From assembly GCA_958450365.1 (NCBI GenBank), contig CAUEEP010000731.1, positions 3,162,501 through 3,226,500 of the forward strand: a DNA stretch of 64,000 nucleotides, given 5' to 3'. Source of the DNA: Mesorhabditis belari (lineage: Eukaryota > Nematoda > Chromadorea > Rhabditida > Rhabditidae). Both the position numbers and the translations under genes were made by a program. Positions within the stretch are counted from its first letter, which is position 1; each line of letters starts with the position of its first letter. Positions 10,432 to 22,500 of this stretch are shown in pieces. Below the pieces are notes generated by a model. The model ran no database searches, had not been told where the DNA came from, and saw only the letters and a program-made list of their open reading frames with translations.

Positions 10432-13400
10432 ATGCATTTCTCTTTTCTCGACCCACTCAACATCACTTTCAACCAAAGACCCGAGTTCTATTTGCAGGTA
10501 ATCAAATCAAATCAAAGAATTAAAGTGTAAACGCACTTGATAAACCGGTTAACTGAAAAATCCGAAACTCTTAAACTAACAGTAAACCTAGAAAAGTGTA
10601 CTTTTCTTGAGAAACTTTTTCAAGGATTTCTTTTTGTACTTCTAAAAAATGCTCTTCCTTATTGGTAAGAGCTATTGTAATCTATTCAAAACGTTTGTTT
10701 TTCTTTAAAATTTGAACTATCAGCAACGGATTTGTACATTTTCCTATCGTACATCATAGTTGCCTTGGTACTTGTCAGTTATACATCCACAAAGACTCAT
10801 CTCGATCAAGCATCCCCATCCGAGTCTTCTCGGTTATCGATTTTCGTTCAACTGATCGACTGATCACTTCAGACGAGCACTCTACTTCACAGAAGTGATC
10901 ATAAGTGATTCTGTTGTCAGCTTCTTGCTTCAACGAGTTGAGTCTTTGTGAATGCTAAAACCGACAAGTACCAAGGCAACTATGATGTACGATAGGAGAA
11001 TGTACAAGAGCATCTTTTAGTAAACAGTATCCGTCTACAGTAGATTACAGGATCCTTTCTTCAAGCATAGATTTACCCTTTGTATAATTTGAGAGCGAGA
11101 ATTTGCACAGTTTTATAAGATCTCGATCATTTTGTTGCTTACATCTTTTGTGGCACAAACTACATCATTCTGGCTTATGATGCACTCAAATTTGATATGC
11201 GAGTGAATAATTGTTGAGAAGGACAGGAAATTTGAGATGACGAAAAGCGTGGCCTCGTTGGGAGTCGCAGTAAACCTTTTCGGTCTCTACATAATCCTCT
11301 ACAAATCGCCCACACATTTCAAAACGTACAAATGGCATTTGGCGAATCATCAGGTTTGTCTCACGAAAGCATCAACAAGTTTCTATACTTAAAACGATCT
11401 CTCACAAAAAAAAGCAAAAGATTTGGCGGTAAGCGGAATCGAACTCGCAAGCAAAAAGATGGGATAGGTTTTGTATTCTAACAGACTATCCCCCAGACTT
11501 TCGCTGCCTTAATCTCCCCCTGTGATGCCCTCTTATAGATGAGGTCGTGAAGAAGAAGTTAGCTAGATACTTGTTCTTCACGACCTTCTCTTGAGAACAA
11601 GTATCTAGCTAGCTTCTTCTATAAGCTGGCCAGTTTATTCGTATTTTGGGAGTAAAGTCGCGTAGTCATTAAATGTTTTACTGAAGATTTAATGAGGAAT
11701 CTTAATCTCTTTATTATTTGATGAAAATTCAAAGATAATTGAAGCTATAATAGCTTATTCAATAGCCCAGATTCTTCCCTTGGAACTAGTGCAAAGTTAT
11801 CAAGAAATCTTCTGCGAAATAAATAAGAAAACTCCTTTAAAACTTGAGTTGACACGAAAAATAGTCGTCATTAGTTAGGCTGCAAATGCCATTTGTTAAA
11901 TGTAATAGTAATAGTGATTAGAATAAGCGTTACTAGACTAGGAGTGATTAGTAATAGTAATAATGATTAGAATAAGCTTTACAAGACACTAGCTGAGTGA
12001 TTAGTAATAGTAATAATGATTAGAATAAGCTTTACAAGACACTAGCTGAGTGATTAGTAATAGTAATAATGATTAGAATAAGCTTTACTAGACTAGGAGT
12101 GATTAGTAATAGTAATAATGATTAGAATAAGCTTTACTTCCAAATACCATTTGTTAAATGGCATTTGGTTAAGTGGCGTTAAATGCCATTTGTTAAAGGC
12201 AAATCCTCAGATCTGGTCACTGTTGTTGGATCTGTTCGCCGGCTTGATGATCACCCCGGTTTTCTTCTTCCCGATGCCCGTCGGCTATCCAACTGGCCTT
12301 CTCTCGCACGCGCTCCCGCCAGAGATCTTGATGGTTTGTTGGGATTTTAAAAGAATTTAAAAGAATTTAAAAGAATGCAAAACCTTATCTAGATCTAGAG
12401 TTTTTTTTTTCTTAAAGAAATTCTTTGCAGCTAATCGCCACTTCTCTCCTTTTCCTCACTCTTTCCTCGATTTTTCATCTACTTTTCTATCGATGGCAAA
12501 TGGTTGTCCCGCAGGGTCATCCGATGAAATTCAGTCGAACTTTTAAGGTATTCAGTTAACATTGCTCTACATTAAGCTCAAATTTCTTGGTATTGAGCTG
12601 TTCAATTTAAATAGTTTTTGTACTAATCGACAGAGAGAAAAATTTGACGCATCTAATAACAAAAATATTTAAATTTGATAGCCCAACACCAAGATATTGC
12701 AACTCAAATTTAGATTGCCAATGGCAAAAGGTCAAATGTTTGATAACCATTCAGTTTAGTGTGTTTAGTGGACATAAAAGTCAATTGAAAAGGCTGGTAG
12801 GTGAGCTGGAAATGAAAATGAAGAATTGAGCTTTGAATTAGCACATCTTCTAATCTCAGGATCGAAAATTAAGATCAAATAAGCCTTGTAAAGCCTGGTG
12901 AAGCCTGGTGAAGCCTGGTGAAGCCTGGTGAAGCCTGGTGAAGCCTGGTGAAGCCTGGTGAAGCCTGGTGAAGCCTGGTGAAGCCTGGTGAAGCCTGGTG
13001 AAGCCTGGTGAAGCCTGGTGAAGCCTGGTGAAGCCTGGTGAAGCCTGGTGAAGCCTGGTGAAGCCTGGTGAAGCCTGGTGAAGCCTGGTGAAGCCTGGTG
13101 AAGCCTGGTGAAGCCTGGTGAAGCCTGGTGAAGCCTGGTGAAGCCTGGTGAAGCCTGGTGAAGCCTGGTGAAGCCTGGTGAAGCCTGGTGAAGCCTGGTG
13201 AAGCCTGGTGAAGCCTGGTGAAGCCTTTCACTCTCATTTCCCCAGATCCAGCAAAGAGTTGAGCGAAAACGGGTTAAGATTAGAGTTGTTTTCGTCCGGT
13301 TCTCTTCTCTGGTTAGGAATTGGACTCCCTGGAAACTTTTTAGGCGAAAATAGCGACATTAATCTAGGTCAGGTGAAGCCAGCTAGCTCAGAGTCTAGCC

Positions 13401-16313
13401 AGAAATCGGGAATGGTGCTGTCTCTAGGTCCAAAGGAAATTTGTCGGATTTAAATCTGGAATTGAAAAAAATTGAAATTGAAAAAGCCATTCAACTTTTC
13501 AGGGATTTTTCCTCATCGGCGTTTACGCGTTTTTTCTTGTTCCGCATTTGGTGCTCTTTCCGCAAACAATTCAAAATCAAACCGAAGCAAAAGCGGCACT
13601 TATTGAGGTGGGGAAAGATAGCTTTTGTCAGATAGCTTCTGTCAGATAGCTTCTGTCAGATAGCTTTTGTCAGATCGTCAGATAACTTTGACCAATTTGG
13701 CTAGGTAAATTTGTTTAACTAGGGATTTTGAACGAAAAACCTATTTTTGAAGCTATTCCTTGACTAGATTGAGCTAAAAATGACTCAACTTTAGCACTAT
13801 CCGATCTACGAGTCTGTCGTGAACATCTCCGCAATTTTAGTCTTCTATTTGCCGACGAATCCCCTTTTCTACACGTACATGCTCGTGTGTGGGGTGATGT
13901 GTACGGTAGGGGAAATGATGAATAATGAAATAATGAATAATGAAATGATGAATAATGAAATAATGTACAATGAAATAATGTACAATGAAATAATGTACTT
14001 TGATGCTTTTTTGAAAAAGGATCCTTTCTGGCTCATGAATTCTTTAGACTTTCATCATCGTCGTCACCGCTTTCCTCTTTCATACGGCTGCGATTTTGCG
14101 ACGAAAGGATAAATACGCGAATTTCAAGACACAACTCGCACACAGGAAGTACATTATGATACTTAGCACACAGGTTTGTTATTGATTTCGATAAATAATA
14201 GATAATAATAGATTTTTAGATGAGTATTCCGATGATCGCCTTGTTGGAACCGGGTGCTCTTCTTGGGCTAATCATGGTGTTCAGAATTTGGAATGTGCAA
14301 GGTTTGTTTTTTTCTTAGACATTTCCAGGGTACTGTATCATTCCTATAGTACCTTGAGAGTACGGTAGAAACGCTACAGTTTTATAGAATAATAGTATTC
14401 AGCTGTCAAGGCTGAATATCTTTTAAAACACTTTAACAGCTAAAGTTATGAAGGGTGTATTGGCTTAAAAATTGTAGTACTTTAGTAGTACTTTTAAAAG
14501 TTACAGTATTTTGTAGTACTTGAAAATTACAGTACCTAAATTTAGCGCAGACGGATTATGGTAAAATATAGCATGCTTTAAAAAGAAGATCAAAGAAGAC
14601 CAGCCGAGATAAGAGCTGCTTTTTCTGGCTGTGCCTCTGCCTCGCCGTGGCTCAGTCGGGAGCGCGGTGGCCTACAAGTCGTACGATCCGGGTTCGACTC
14701 CCGGTTGTCTCACCCTAACAAGATTTTTTTCATTTTTTAAATGACACAACTACAATATATTCTAAGACTACAATATCAATATATTCTATATTCTAAAGAA
14801 GGTTTTAGCTTTATTACTTTAAATACGCTCAAATAGTCAAATAATAGTCAAAAAAAATGCTCGTATTGACAGATAGACAGCTCTTTTATATAGTAGATAC
14901 AAAAATACCGTATTTACTCGAATAGAAGACCGGTCTTCTATTTTTTTCAATCACCCCCTAGCCCCGTCTTCTATTCGAGACGGTCTTATAATCGAGGCCG
15001 GTCTTCTATTCGAGTAAATACGGTAAATCCTTTTTTTGCAATATAGCTTTACACTACATTTGCACAATAACTGAAAAGCAAAATGGTTGAAATTCACTTT
15101 TAGAACTAGCCCATCTGGCTTTTTTCACGTTCGCTTCACACGGATTGGTGGGAACGGTGACGATGCTGATCCTTAATGAACATTTCAAGGCATATTTGGC
15201 GAAGAGATTCTGTAGTGAGTGTTTTGGATTCTGTAGTGATCTAATCCAGTGAATCTGAATGCATTTTAGATGCTCGAGATCCCGATGAACCGCAGCCGAT
15301 CTCGCTGAACGCTATCTCAAAAGATGTCGAAAATAATGGACAAGAACGGCCGAGTCTCGCTTCGTTACGGTTTGTTGAAAAAGAAATGGCAAAAAGCTTT
15401 TTGTTTTCGGGCTTATTTCATTTTATAATCATTATTATACAAAGAAAAAACTGTATTTCTTATCAAAAATCGTTTTTTTGCCATTATCCAAGGCTTGGAG
15501 AGAGATCGGAAAATAGATGGGTTGGTGGAAAAGTCCTGTGCCAGCTTTTTCCTAAAAGCAACATGAAAAGAAAGCACAGGGGGAAATTTTACATAAAAAT
15601 GAACAACTTTCAGCTTTAACCCATTTCCCTACATATAAATACATAAATAAACATATTAGAGATAGCTTTTCCAGCATTATTTTCAAACCAAACTCTGGGG
15701 AAACTTAGAGAGAGATCGGAAAATAGATCCATTGGGTTGGTGGAAAAGTCCTTTCCGATTTTTTGGGAGAGTACCTTAAATTTGTCGAATTTTGACGTTT
15801 TATAGCTCATTCTAAAGCTGAATTCAAGATGGATCGATTGGTAAAAACCGTTTTGAGATATCTCTTTTTTAAAAGTTTTTACAGCTATTTTAGTAAAGGG
15901 CGGCAGGGCCAAAAAAGCCAAAAAATGGCTGTTTTCACGTTTCGTTAGTTTTCCGTGCAGAAACCTAGGCTAAAAACATGTGTTTCGTGATCAGCGTCAA
16001 AAATAACGTCAATAGATATTTGCAGCTCTTTACCTCTCTAGATTCCTGGTAAAGGGTTGATCTTAAAGCGCAGAGAGATCCAATTTTGATTCGTTAAAGA
16101 TCAAGATCAAGATCAACATCAACATCAACATCAAGATCAACATCAAACAAAAATCCCAATTTCAGAGCACGAGCTGCTGGCGGAAATCATTTCGCGGTTT
16201 CCGGTGGATCGCCGACGATTCGCGTGTTGGAATTTGATGCACCGGGTGGTGGAGGGGGAAATGGAGGAGGAGAGGTGATGCCCGGGATGAGCAATCGTTT
16301 AAGAACCGGTTGA
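10432..16313 (+). CDS. srh-type serpentine (7TM) chemoreceptor
   Basis: Complete 11-exon model, 401 aa. Exons: 10432-10497, 11237-11353, 12211-12333, 12431-12547, 13503-13607, 13795-13905, 14048-14173, 14220-14301, 15104-15214, 15270-15369, 16166-16313; all phases agree. The protein has seven hydrophobic segments and the Str-superfamily marks of class h: a TM1 followed by YKWHLANHQ, then IWSLLLDLFAGLMITPVFFF with PxPxGYPTGL, a VVPQGHP segment, and a last helix FASHGLVGTVTMLILNEH. The C-terminal tail of about 75 residues is hydrophilic and glycine-rich, longer than usual. Such receptors detect soluble or volatile chemicals in sensory cilia. Introns carry tandem arrays and MITEs. Family assignment is strong; ligand unknown. 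Confidence 0.88.
10735..11010. mobile_element. MITE with about 44-bp inverted ends
   Basis: The left end (CCTATCGTACATCATAGTTG, GCCTTGGTACTTGTC) returns as its complement at about 10965-11010. No coding interior. It sits in intron 1 of the srh gene. Confidence 0.75.
11422..11512 (-). ncRNA. degenerate tRNA-like sequence
   Basis: Minus strand: a B-box-like AGTTCGATTCC and a weak A box, followed by T-runs. The arms pair poorly. This is the weakest of the tRNA-like set, and it sits 70 bp after an srh exon in an intron. Confidence 0.3.
11535..11630. repeat. short hairpin repeat
   Basis: GAAGTTAGCTAGATACTTGT is followed at once by its near complement (ACAAGTATCTAGCTAGCTTC), with GTCGTGAAG/CTTCACGAC inside. 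It is a perfect-looking hairpin in an srh intron. A small MITE is the simplest reading. Confidence 0.6.
11925..12135. repeat. tandem repeat, about 50-bp unit
   Basis: Four to five units containing GATTAGTAATAGTAATAATG and AGAATAAGCTTTAC, within an srh intron. Confidence 0.8.
12887..13226. repeat. 10-bp minisatellite (AAGCCTGGTG)n, 34 copies
   Basis: About 34 units of AAGCCTGGTG with almost no sequence change over 340 bp, in an srh intron. The homogeneity points to recent expansion or active homogenisation. Confidence 0.95.
13912..14000. repeat. 9-bp microsatellite (AATGAAATA-like)
   Basis: Repeats of AATGATGAATAATGAAAT that begin directly at an srh donor site (13906). The donor itself is intact. 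Confidence 0.8.
14641..14714 (+). ncRNA. tRNA-like sequence (A and B boxes)
   Basis: Plus strand: D arm GGCTCAGTCGGGAGC and a perfect T arm (CCGGG TTCGACT CCCGG), then T-runs about 14 bp on. The acceptor bases do not pair and the anticodon arm is poor. It is related to the copy at 16716. It lies in an srh intron. Confidence 0.5.
14906..15025. mobile_element. palindromic MITE (TACCGTATTTACTCGAATAG ends)
   Basis: 120-bp near-perfect palindrome whose ends read TACCGTATTTACTCGAATAG and its complement. The centre has GACCGGTCTTCTAT. It lies in an srh intron. Confidence 0.85.
15700..15850. mobile_element. mariner-like end fragment
   Basis: Contains TTGGGTTGGTGGAAAAGTCC, close to the known cecropia-type mariner terminal sequence, then TTTGGGAGAGTACCTTAAAT. 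The same segment occurs inverted at about 55010-55115 and partly at 2455-2510 and 15505-15540. No transposase is present. Confidence 0.6.
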
Positions 16314-16563
16314 TGGCAACATTATTCTATAGTAATGTCTACAGGAATCTATAGCAAATACGGCAGATCTTTAAAAAAGGAAATGCGTTCATTTTTTTTT
16401 GTTTTGGAATAAAATTCAGACATTTTTGTAAATCAATAAAGCCCAAAAAATGATTTTTTGATGTATAAACTTTTATGATTCGATAAAAATTGATTGAGAA
16501 TAAAGAAGAAAATGAAAAAAAGTGATTAGAAATTGCAACATTTGATTAGAATGATTTCATGAT
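16314..16563. terminator. convergent 3' region of srh and IFT56 genes
   Basis: The two genes end 250 bp apart, tail to tail. On the plus strand AATAAA motifs follow the srh stop (near 16434 and 16499), suitable as poly(A) signals. I see no gene here. Confidence 0.5.
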
Positions 16564-19500
16564 TTACAAATGGATTCCATTCTCGCGAGCCCATCTTCTG
16601 ATCACGCCAATGATTTGCTCGACCTGAATTGTCTTGTTTTGAAAATAACCAATCAAAAAGTATCTTGTTACCAGCCGAAACCGTTAACACCGGGTTTTTC
16701 TGGCGAGGGACGGGAGGTCCCCGTGACACAGTCGGGAGCGCGCTTGTCTATAAGGCAGAGGATCTGGGTTCGACCCCGGGTAGTGACGCTGACTTTTGAA
16801 TTTTTGATTTTAAATGCTGCAACTGTATTAAACTTTTAAACTTTTAAAAAATTTGAGTTTTTGGCTCAAAGATCGCTGAGAAAAACCCGTACAGAGAGAC
16901 AAACAGACAGACAAACAGACAAACAGACAGACAAACAGATAGACGAACAGATAGACGAACAGATAGACAAACAGACAGACAAGCAGATGGACAAACAGAC
17001 AGACAAACAGATAGACAAACAGATAGACAAACAGATAGACAAACAGCCAGCAAACAGACGAACCAACAGACGAACAAACAGAGAGACAGACACTACTCTT
17101 TTATACAATAGATTTATGTAAACAATTGCCTGATCGCTGACTGTTTTTTTGAGGCAAACCTGAGGATGATGACCTTGCGAGAGAAGTGACAACACCTCAG
17201 ACATTTGCTCTCTGAAAATTTCCCCTCCATATCTTATAAATTCAAAAAGTAATTTGCATTTGACATTCTTCGTCACCCTTTTCGTTGATCGTTTGCAAAA
17301 ATGGGGTCACAGGATTTTAGAAAAGACTAAAAAGCTTTATCTCAAAATGAGCAAGTTGTTAGAATAGTCGGGAGTGTTTCAAGTGTTTTCAAAGACAAAT
17401 CTTTAGGCTCTAGCTTCTCACCATGGGCCCCACAAATTCCTCATCAGAAGCCAAGCCTAGTTTCTGGCTAGAGTCTTGACTTACCGGAAACCCCAGAGTC
17501 CCTGCAAATGATTTTCAAAGATGAATATCCTATTTGTATCATATTTTTTTCCTCACCTGGTGGCCTCTCCGTGAGCCAATTGCTTGAATAGCCCAGCGGC
17601 GGCTCCCCTTTTCCCGTGCCAGTGCTCGGGTGATGGATCGGCTTTTTCTAATTGATCGAACCCAAGAAAAGCATAGAAAAAGTCGCCAATCTAGATAAAA
17701 ATAATTGTATTATAACTATTTAGATTTAGTAAGTCATAAATATGACAAAATCCACCTTATAACATCCGTTTGCTATAGTTTTGAGTAAAGCAAACGCCTC
17801 AGCTGTACTTTTCGTGCGTTTATAGAGATCCCAAGCTAGTTGGGGTTTACGATTGCGAACATCTGAAAATATGACTGTAACTATTAAAGTACTGTAGCGT
17901 ATGGTAATCGCTGGGTTACGATAGTCGCTTAGAACACTGTAGTTCTTTCAAATATGATAGCTGGGGTCATTAGGTAACCGTTTAGGGTACTGTAGCTTTT
18001 CGAGATCCTGTAGGTTTCTTTATTGGGTACTGTAATGTGTTGTGGGTACCTATTTAGAGTACGAAACGTTTAGGATTACTGTAACTATTCACTGTAAACC
18101 CACAACAAATAGCCAATGCTTGCACGTAGATATTTTTCCTTTTATCGTCTCCTTGTACTTGCAGAAGAGTCGCCTCAGCTTCCACATAATTCCCAGCCAT
18201 TAGCTAAAAGATATTCAATTATACTATATGCTTTTTTTGTATTTTGAGAGTATCTTCAAATTTGTATGCAAATGAAATCATCACCTGTGCTTGTCCAAAG
18301 TTGAAGTAGAAAGTATCGTCGGTGAGGAAATATTGCTGTAAATGGGATTTTTAGATAAGATATGTTGATACTTAGTTATCTAATAAGGGAAGTCACATAA
18401 GCTATATACCATATGACGTAGAATTTTATGCTGATACCCATTTAGCTATCCGCTTTTGCAAAATGAGTCCAAAACTCAAGCAATCTTGCAAACAAGTTTG
18501 TCAAATTAGAGCTCAGAAATCAGCTTTCTTTCGATATAACGCTTCTTTCACCACCCCCAGCCATCACCTTGTGGTCTAGTGGATAACGGTCTCGTTTCCA
18601 GACCTCCAAATTTTTACTCGGGTTCGATCCCTTCCTTTTGTTTTTACTTTGTTTTGATGTTTAACCGGCTGAGTTTACTCTATTTTAACTTTACAATAAC
18701 TTTAAATGTCATTTCGTTATCTCAGCCTTGTGAAATTGCCTTGTAAATCTTTAAAAATCGTACCTTAATCGAGTTGAGATAGATGATCACCTCATCCCAT
18801 TGCTTTTGAAGAAAAAAAGAAGAGGCCATTGATTGTCGGCCGGGGATTGTATCTGATAGAGAATTCAATGGAAAACATCAAAATAAACATAACAAATTAA
18901 GGATTTAAAGGTGTTACAGAATGAAATTCGGTTGTTTATTGTTGAAAGATCTCAAGCACTGGATAAAGGTAAAACTTTGTCCTCTAGTTAAACGTGCACC
19001 CTCTAGCACACTGCCACAATTTTGCATTTTCCTGGTTTTGCTAGTGATTAAAATTGAAAAACAAAGAGTATGCTAAAGAGAATGCACGTTTGCGAGAGCA
19101 CAAAGTACAAAATGGATCAAAAGGTTAAAGTTTGAATTTCGTAATTGAAACTAGCTTTCTTTTAAATCTTATAAATCATTTAAATCATTAAAATCATTTA
19201 AAGGGGGGGTATTAATCGCGGCCGGGTGACAATAAAAATTTTTTTACGGCAACCACCTGTTTTTTTATTTTAATATCGCTGATTTTATTATAAAAAGAAT
19301 AAAAATCACCCGGCTAGAGTGATTTGATGGGTTTACAAATTTTTGGAGACACTGCAAGGCTTGGAGAAAAACAAGATCGTCACTCATCAGACACCTCAGC
19401 TAAAAGGCACCTATTTGAGAAAACTAAAACCACAAGCGACCACAAATGGAAAAAAGATCTAATTGTGTCAAGTAAAGCGCTGAAGATGTCCTACGGTGGA

Positions 19501-22500
19501 GGAGATTCAGTCACTTCTGGTGAAGATGCGCTGGAAATTGATAAGATAGGAAGCCGATTTGAGGAACTGCTGTACTTGAGCGAAGATGAAAGTGAGCAAG
19601 AGGAAGAATTATAGATTAACAATTTATTTTTATTGTTTTTTGTGCTTTTTATTTTGTTTTTAAATTTATCTGCAATTAAAATTCAAAATTTGTGGTCGCT
19701 TGTGGTTTTAGTTTTCTCAAATAGGTGCCTTTTAGCTGAGGTGTCTGATGAGTGACGATCTTGTTTTTCTCCAAGCCTTGCAGTGTCTCCAAAAATTTGT
19801 AAACCCATCAAATCACTCTAGCCGGGTGATTTTTATTCTTTTTATAATAAAATCAGCGATATTAAAATAAAAAAACAGGTGGTTGCCGTAAAAAAATTTT
19901 TATCGTCACCCGGCCGCGATTAATACCCCCCCCCCCTTTAAATCTTTTGGGGTAGGCTAGTTTCCGCAATTTTTTTTTGCGCAACTGGGTCATTTGCGCA
20001 ATTCCTCATAACTTTCTTCTAATTGAGCCAATCTTTATGCTTTTGGTGTTATTTTGTTGCACTTATTGAGATCTACAAAATGAAACCAAAAGCATAAAGA
20101 TTGGCCCACTTAGAAGAAAGTTATGGCGAGTTGCGCAAACGACCCAGTTGCGCAAATAACCCTGTTGCGCAAAAAAAGTCGCGGAAACTAGCCTACCCAA
20201 TCTTTTAAATCTTTTAAATCATTTAAATCTTTTAAATCAATTAAATCAATTAAATCAATTAAATCTTTTAAATCATTTAAATCATTTAAATCTTTTAAAA
20301 TTCTTCTAATCTTTTAAAATTCTTCTAATCTTTTAAATCTTCTTCTAATCTTTTAAAATTCTAAATTTAATCAAGATAAATGTAAATTTATTGAATATTT
20401 ACATATTAAAATAGAAATAAAATCGAATAAAAGTTACCACAATCCGCCGGCGACTCGCCGACCATTTTGAAGAAAAGCTCAGCCGTTTTGAGGTGCTCTT
20501 TCTAAAGATTCGAAAATTCAAGTTTACTATAAGATTTTATGTAGACAATTTTGCTTACTATAACTTTAAACCGATCCTTTTGTTCTTTCTAAAAAAGACT
20601 AATGAAAAAAGAAAAGATTTTTGAAAATTTAAACTAAGTAAAAAAAGTATTGTAAATGACTAAATTAGTTAAATTGTTAGCTTTTTTTAAAAAAAAAAAC
20701 AAAAACAATCTCACCGATCCTTTCATTTGTCCGATATGCGTAAAAGTGATGGCTTTGATGATAAACTCGGGCGCTTGCTGAGGCTCTAACTCCTCCACCA
20801 GACTCAACGCGTGTTCGATCTCTTCTAAAAGCTGAGAATTCATTCCGAAAGACGTTCAATTGTAAAAACTTTAAGAAGCTGTAATCTGTAAGCTGATAGT
20901 TTAAAAACAAGCCAACAAAATTAGTCATTGCTAGTCATTGCTCAGTTAGCTCAGTCAGCTGTCAGTCAGCTCAGTCAGCTCAGTCAGCTCATCAGCTCAG
21001 TCAGCTCACTCACGTCTTCGCAAATAGTAGAGAACGAGATTGATACGAGCTTCAGGAATCACATCGATCAGAGCGGGTAGAACCTGAAGATGAGAAAATA
21101 TAGCCATTCCGTCTGTTTAGCCATTCCAACTTTTGACTATTGTCAGTAATCAGTCAAATTTTAAAATTCAACTTTGGGAGAGGCTCGGAATTGCCTTATC
21201 TCTGACTATCGCTTTTTCTAAATGACACCTATTTAGACAGACGACTGTACTCAAATGTAAAAAGCGATTATTGTCTGAAATAGGTTTTGATAGAGCATCA
21301 ACCTGCAACGCTCCATCGCCATTCTTGAAAACGACACTGTTGTGCGTGATGAGATACCTGGCGAACGGGTAGAGGCTGTGTGAACGGAGTTGCTCGATTT
21401 CGAGCTGAAATTTGTCGCTTGCACAAAGAAAAAGTGGCCTTAGACACATAGTATTGCATATTTCTCTTTTCTTTAGACTGAAAAATGATCAAATTATTAT
21501 TATTATTATTTAAAGCCATCCAGCTAAATGCATTTCAAAACCCGGCCAACTCGATGCTAAGCCGCCTTTTTGCAGTTGGATTAAACCAGGGATTGTATGA
21601 GCGCGCACTTTAGAGCCCCGAAACTCGGCTTAAAAAGCCTTTTCTTGAGCTCTCGTTGTCTTTTTCATAATCTACGCATAAAACTATCCCAGAAAAAGTG
21701 GTTTTGAAGAGAAAAAGTGCCCCCAACTGCCTTAGTACCAAAAGGTGCGCTAATGGTGCGCAAATGTTTAAGGGGCGCAAAAAAAGCTCGTAACACTCCC
21801 GAAAATGCTATTAAAAGCTTAGCTTAGCTTTATCCCCTTTTTTGGCTCAAAGACGGCTAAGAAAAGACAGCCAAATAGATATTTACTTTTCTTTTGCTGT
21901 TTACTGCATTCTATCACATTCTATGACCATTTCTAGACCCTTTTCCCTTTGTGTATCCCACTCATCACACTGTATGAGCGCGCACTTTAGAGCCCCGAAA
22001 CTCGGCTTAAAACGCCTTTTCCCAAGCGCTCGTTGTGTTTTTCGAAATCCACGCATAAAACTATCCCAAAAATGTGGTTTTGAAGCAAAAAAGAAAATGG
22101 GCTAGGCTAATTTCCGCCATTTTATTTACGCAACTCGCCATAACTTTCTTCTAAGTCGGTCAATCTTTATGATTTTGGTGTCATTTTGTAGATCTCAATA
22201 AGTGCAACAAAATGAAACCAAAATCATAAAGATTGGCTCAATTAGAAGAAAGTTATGAGGAATTGCGCAAATAAAATGACAGTTGGGGGAGGGGGTACTT
22301 TTTTTTTTCTTCAAAACCACTTTTTCCCGGGTAGTTTTATGCGTAGATTCCGAAAAGGACAACGAAAGGCGTTTTAAGCCGAGTTTTAAGGCTTTAAAGT
22401 GTGCACTTCTATAGTGTACTTCACTATATGGAGCCCAAGTGAAGATTACGATTTAGATAAAAAGAAAAGATGACGTTAATTTAAAAGAAAGAGCAAAACA

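Noticed and set aside
12875..13237. 120-aa frame of repeated RLHQASPGFT
   Set aside because: 10-bp minisatellite, open in every frame by chance.
16716..16790. Amber suppressor tRNA (CTA anticodon)
   Set aside because: The loop can be read that way, but the acceptor and T stems do not pair; a tRNA-like relic is safer.
17485..17501. Possible 17-nt micro-exon of IFT56
   Set aside because: It breaks frame with the next exon. Direct joining of 17557 to 17211 keeps frame and matches TTC26.
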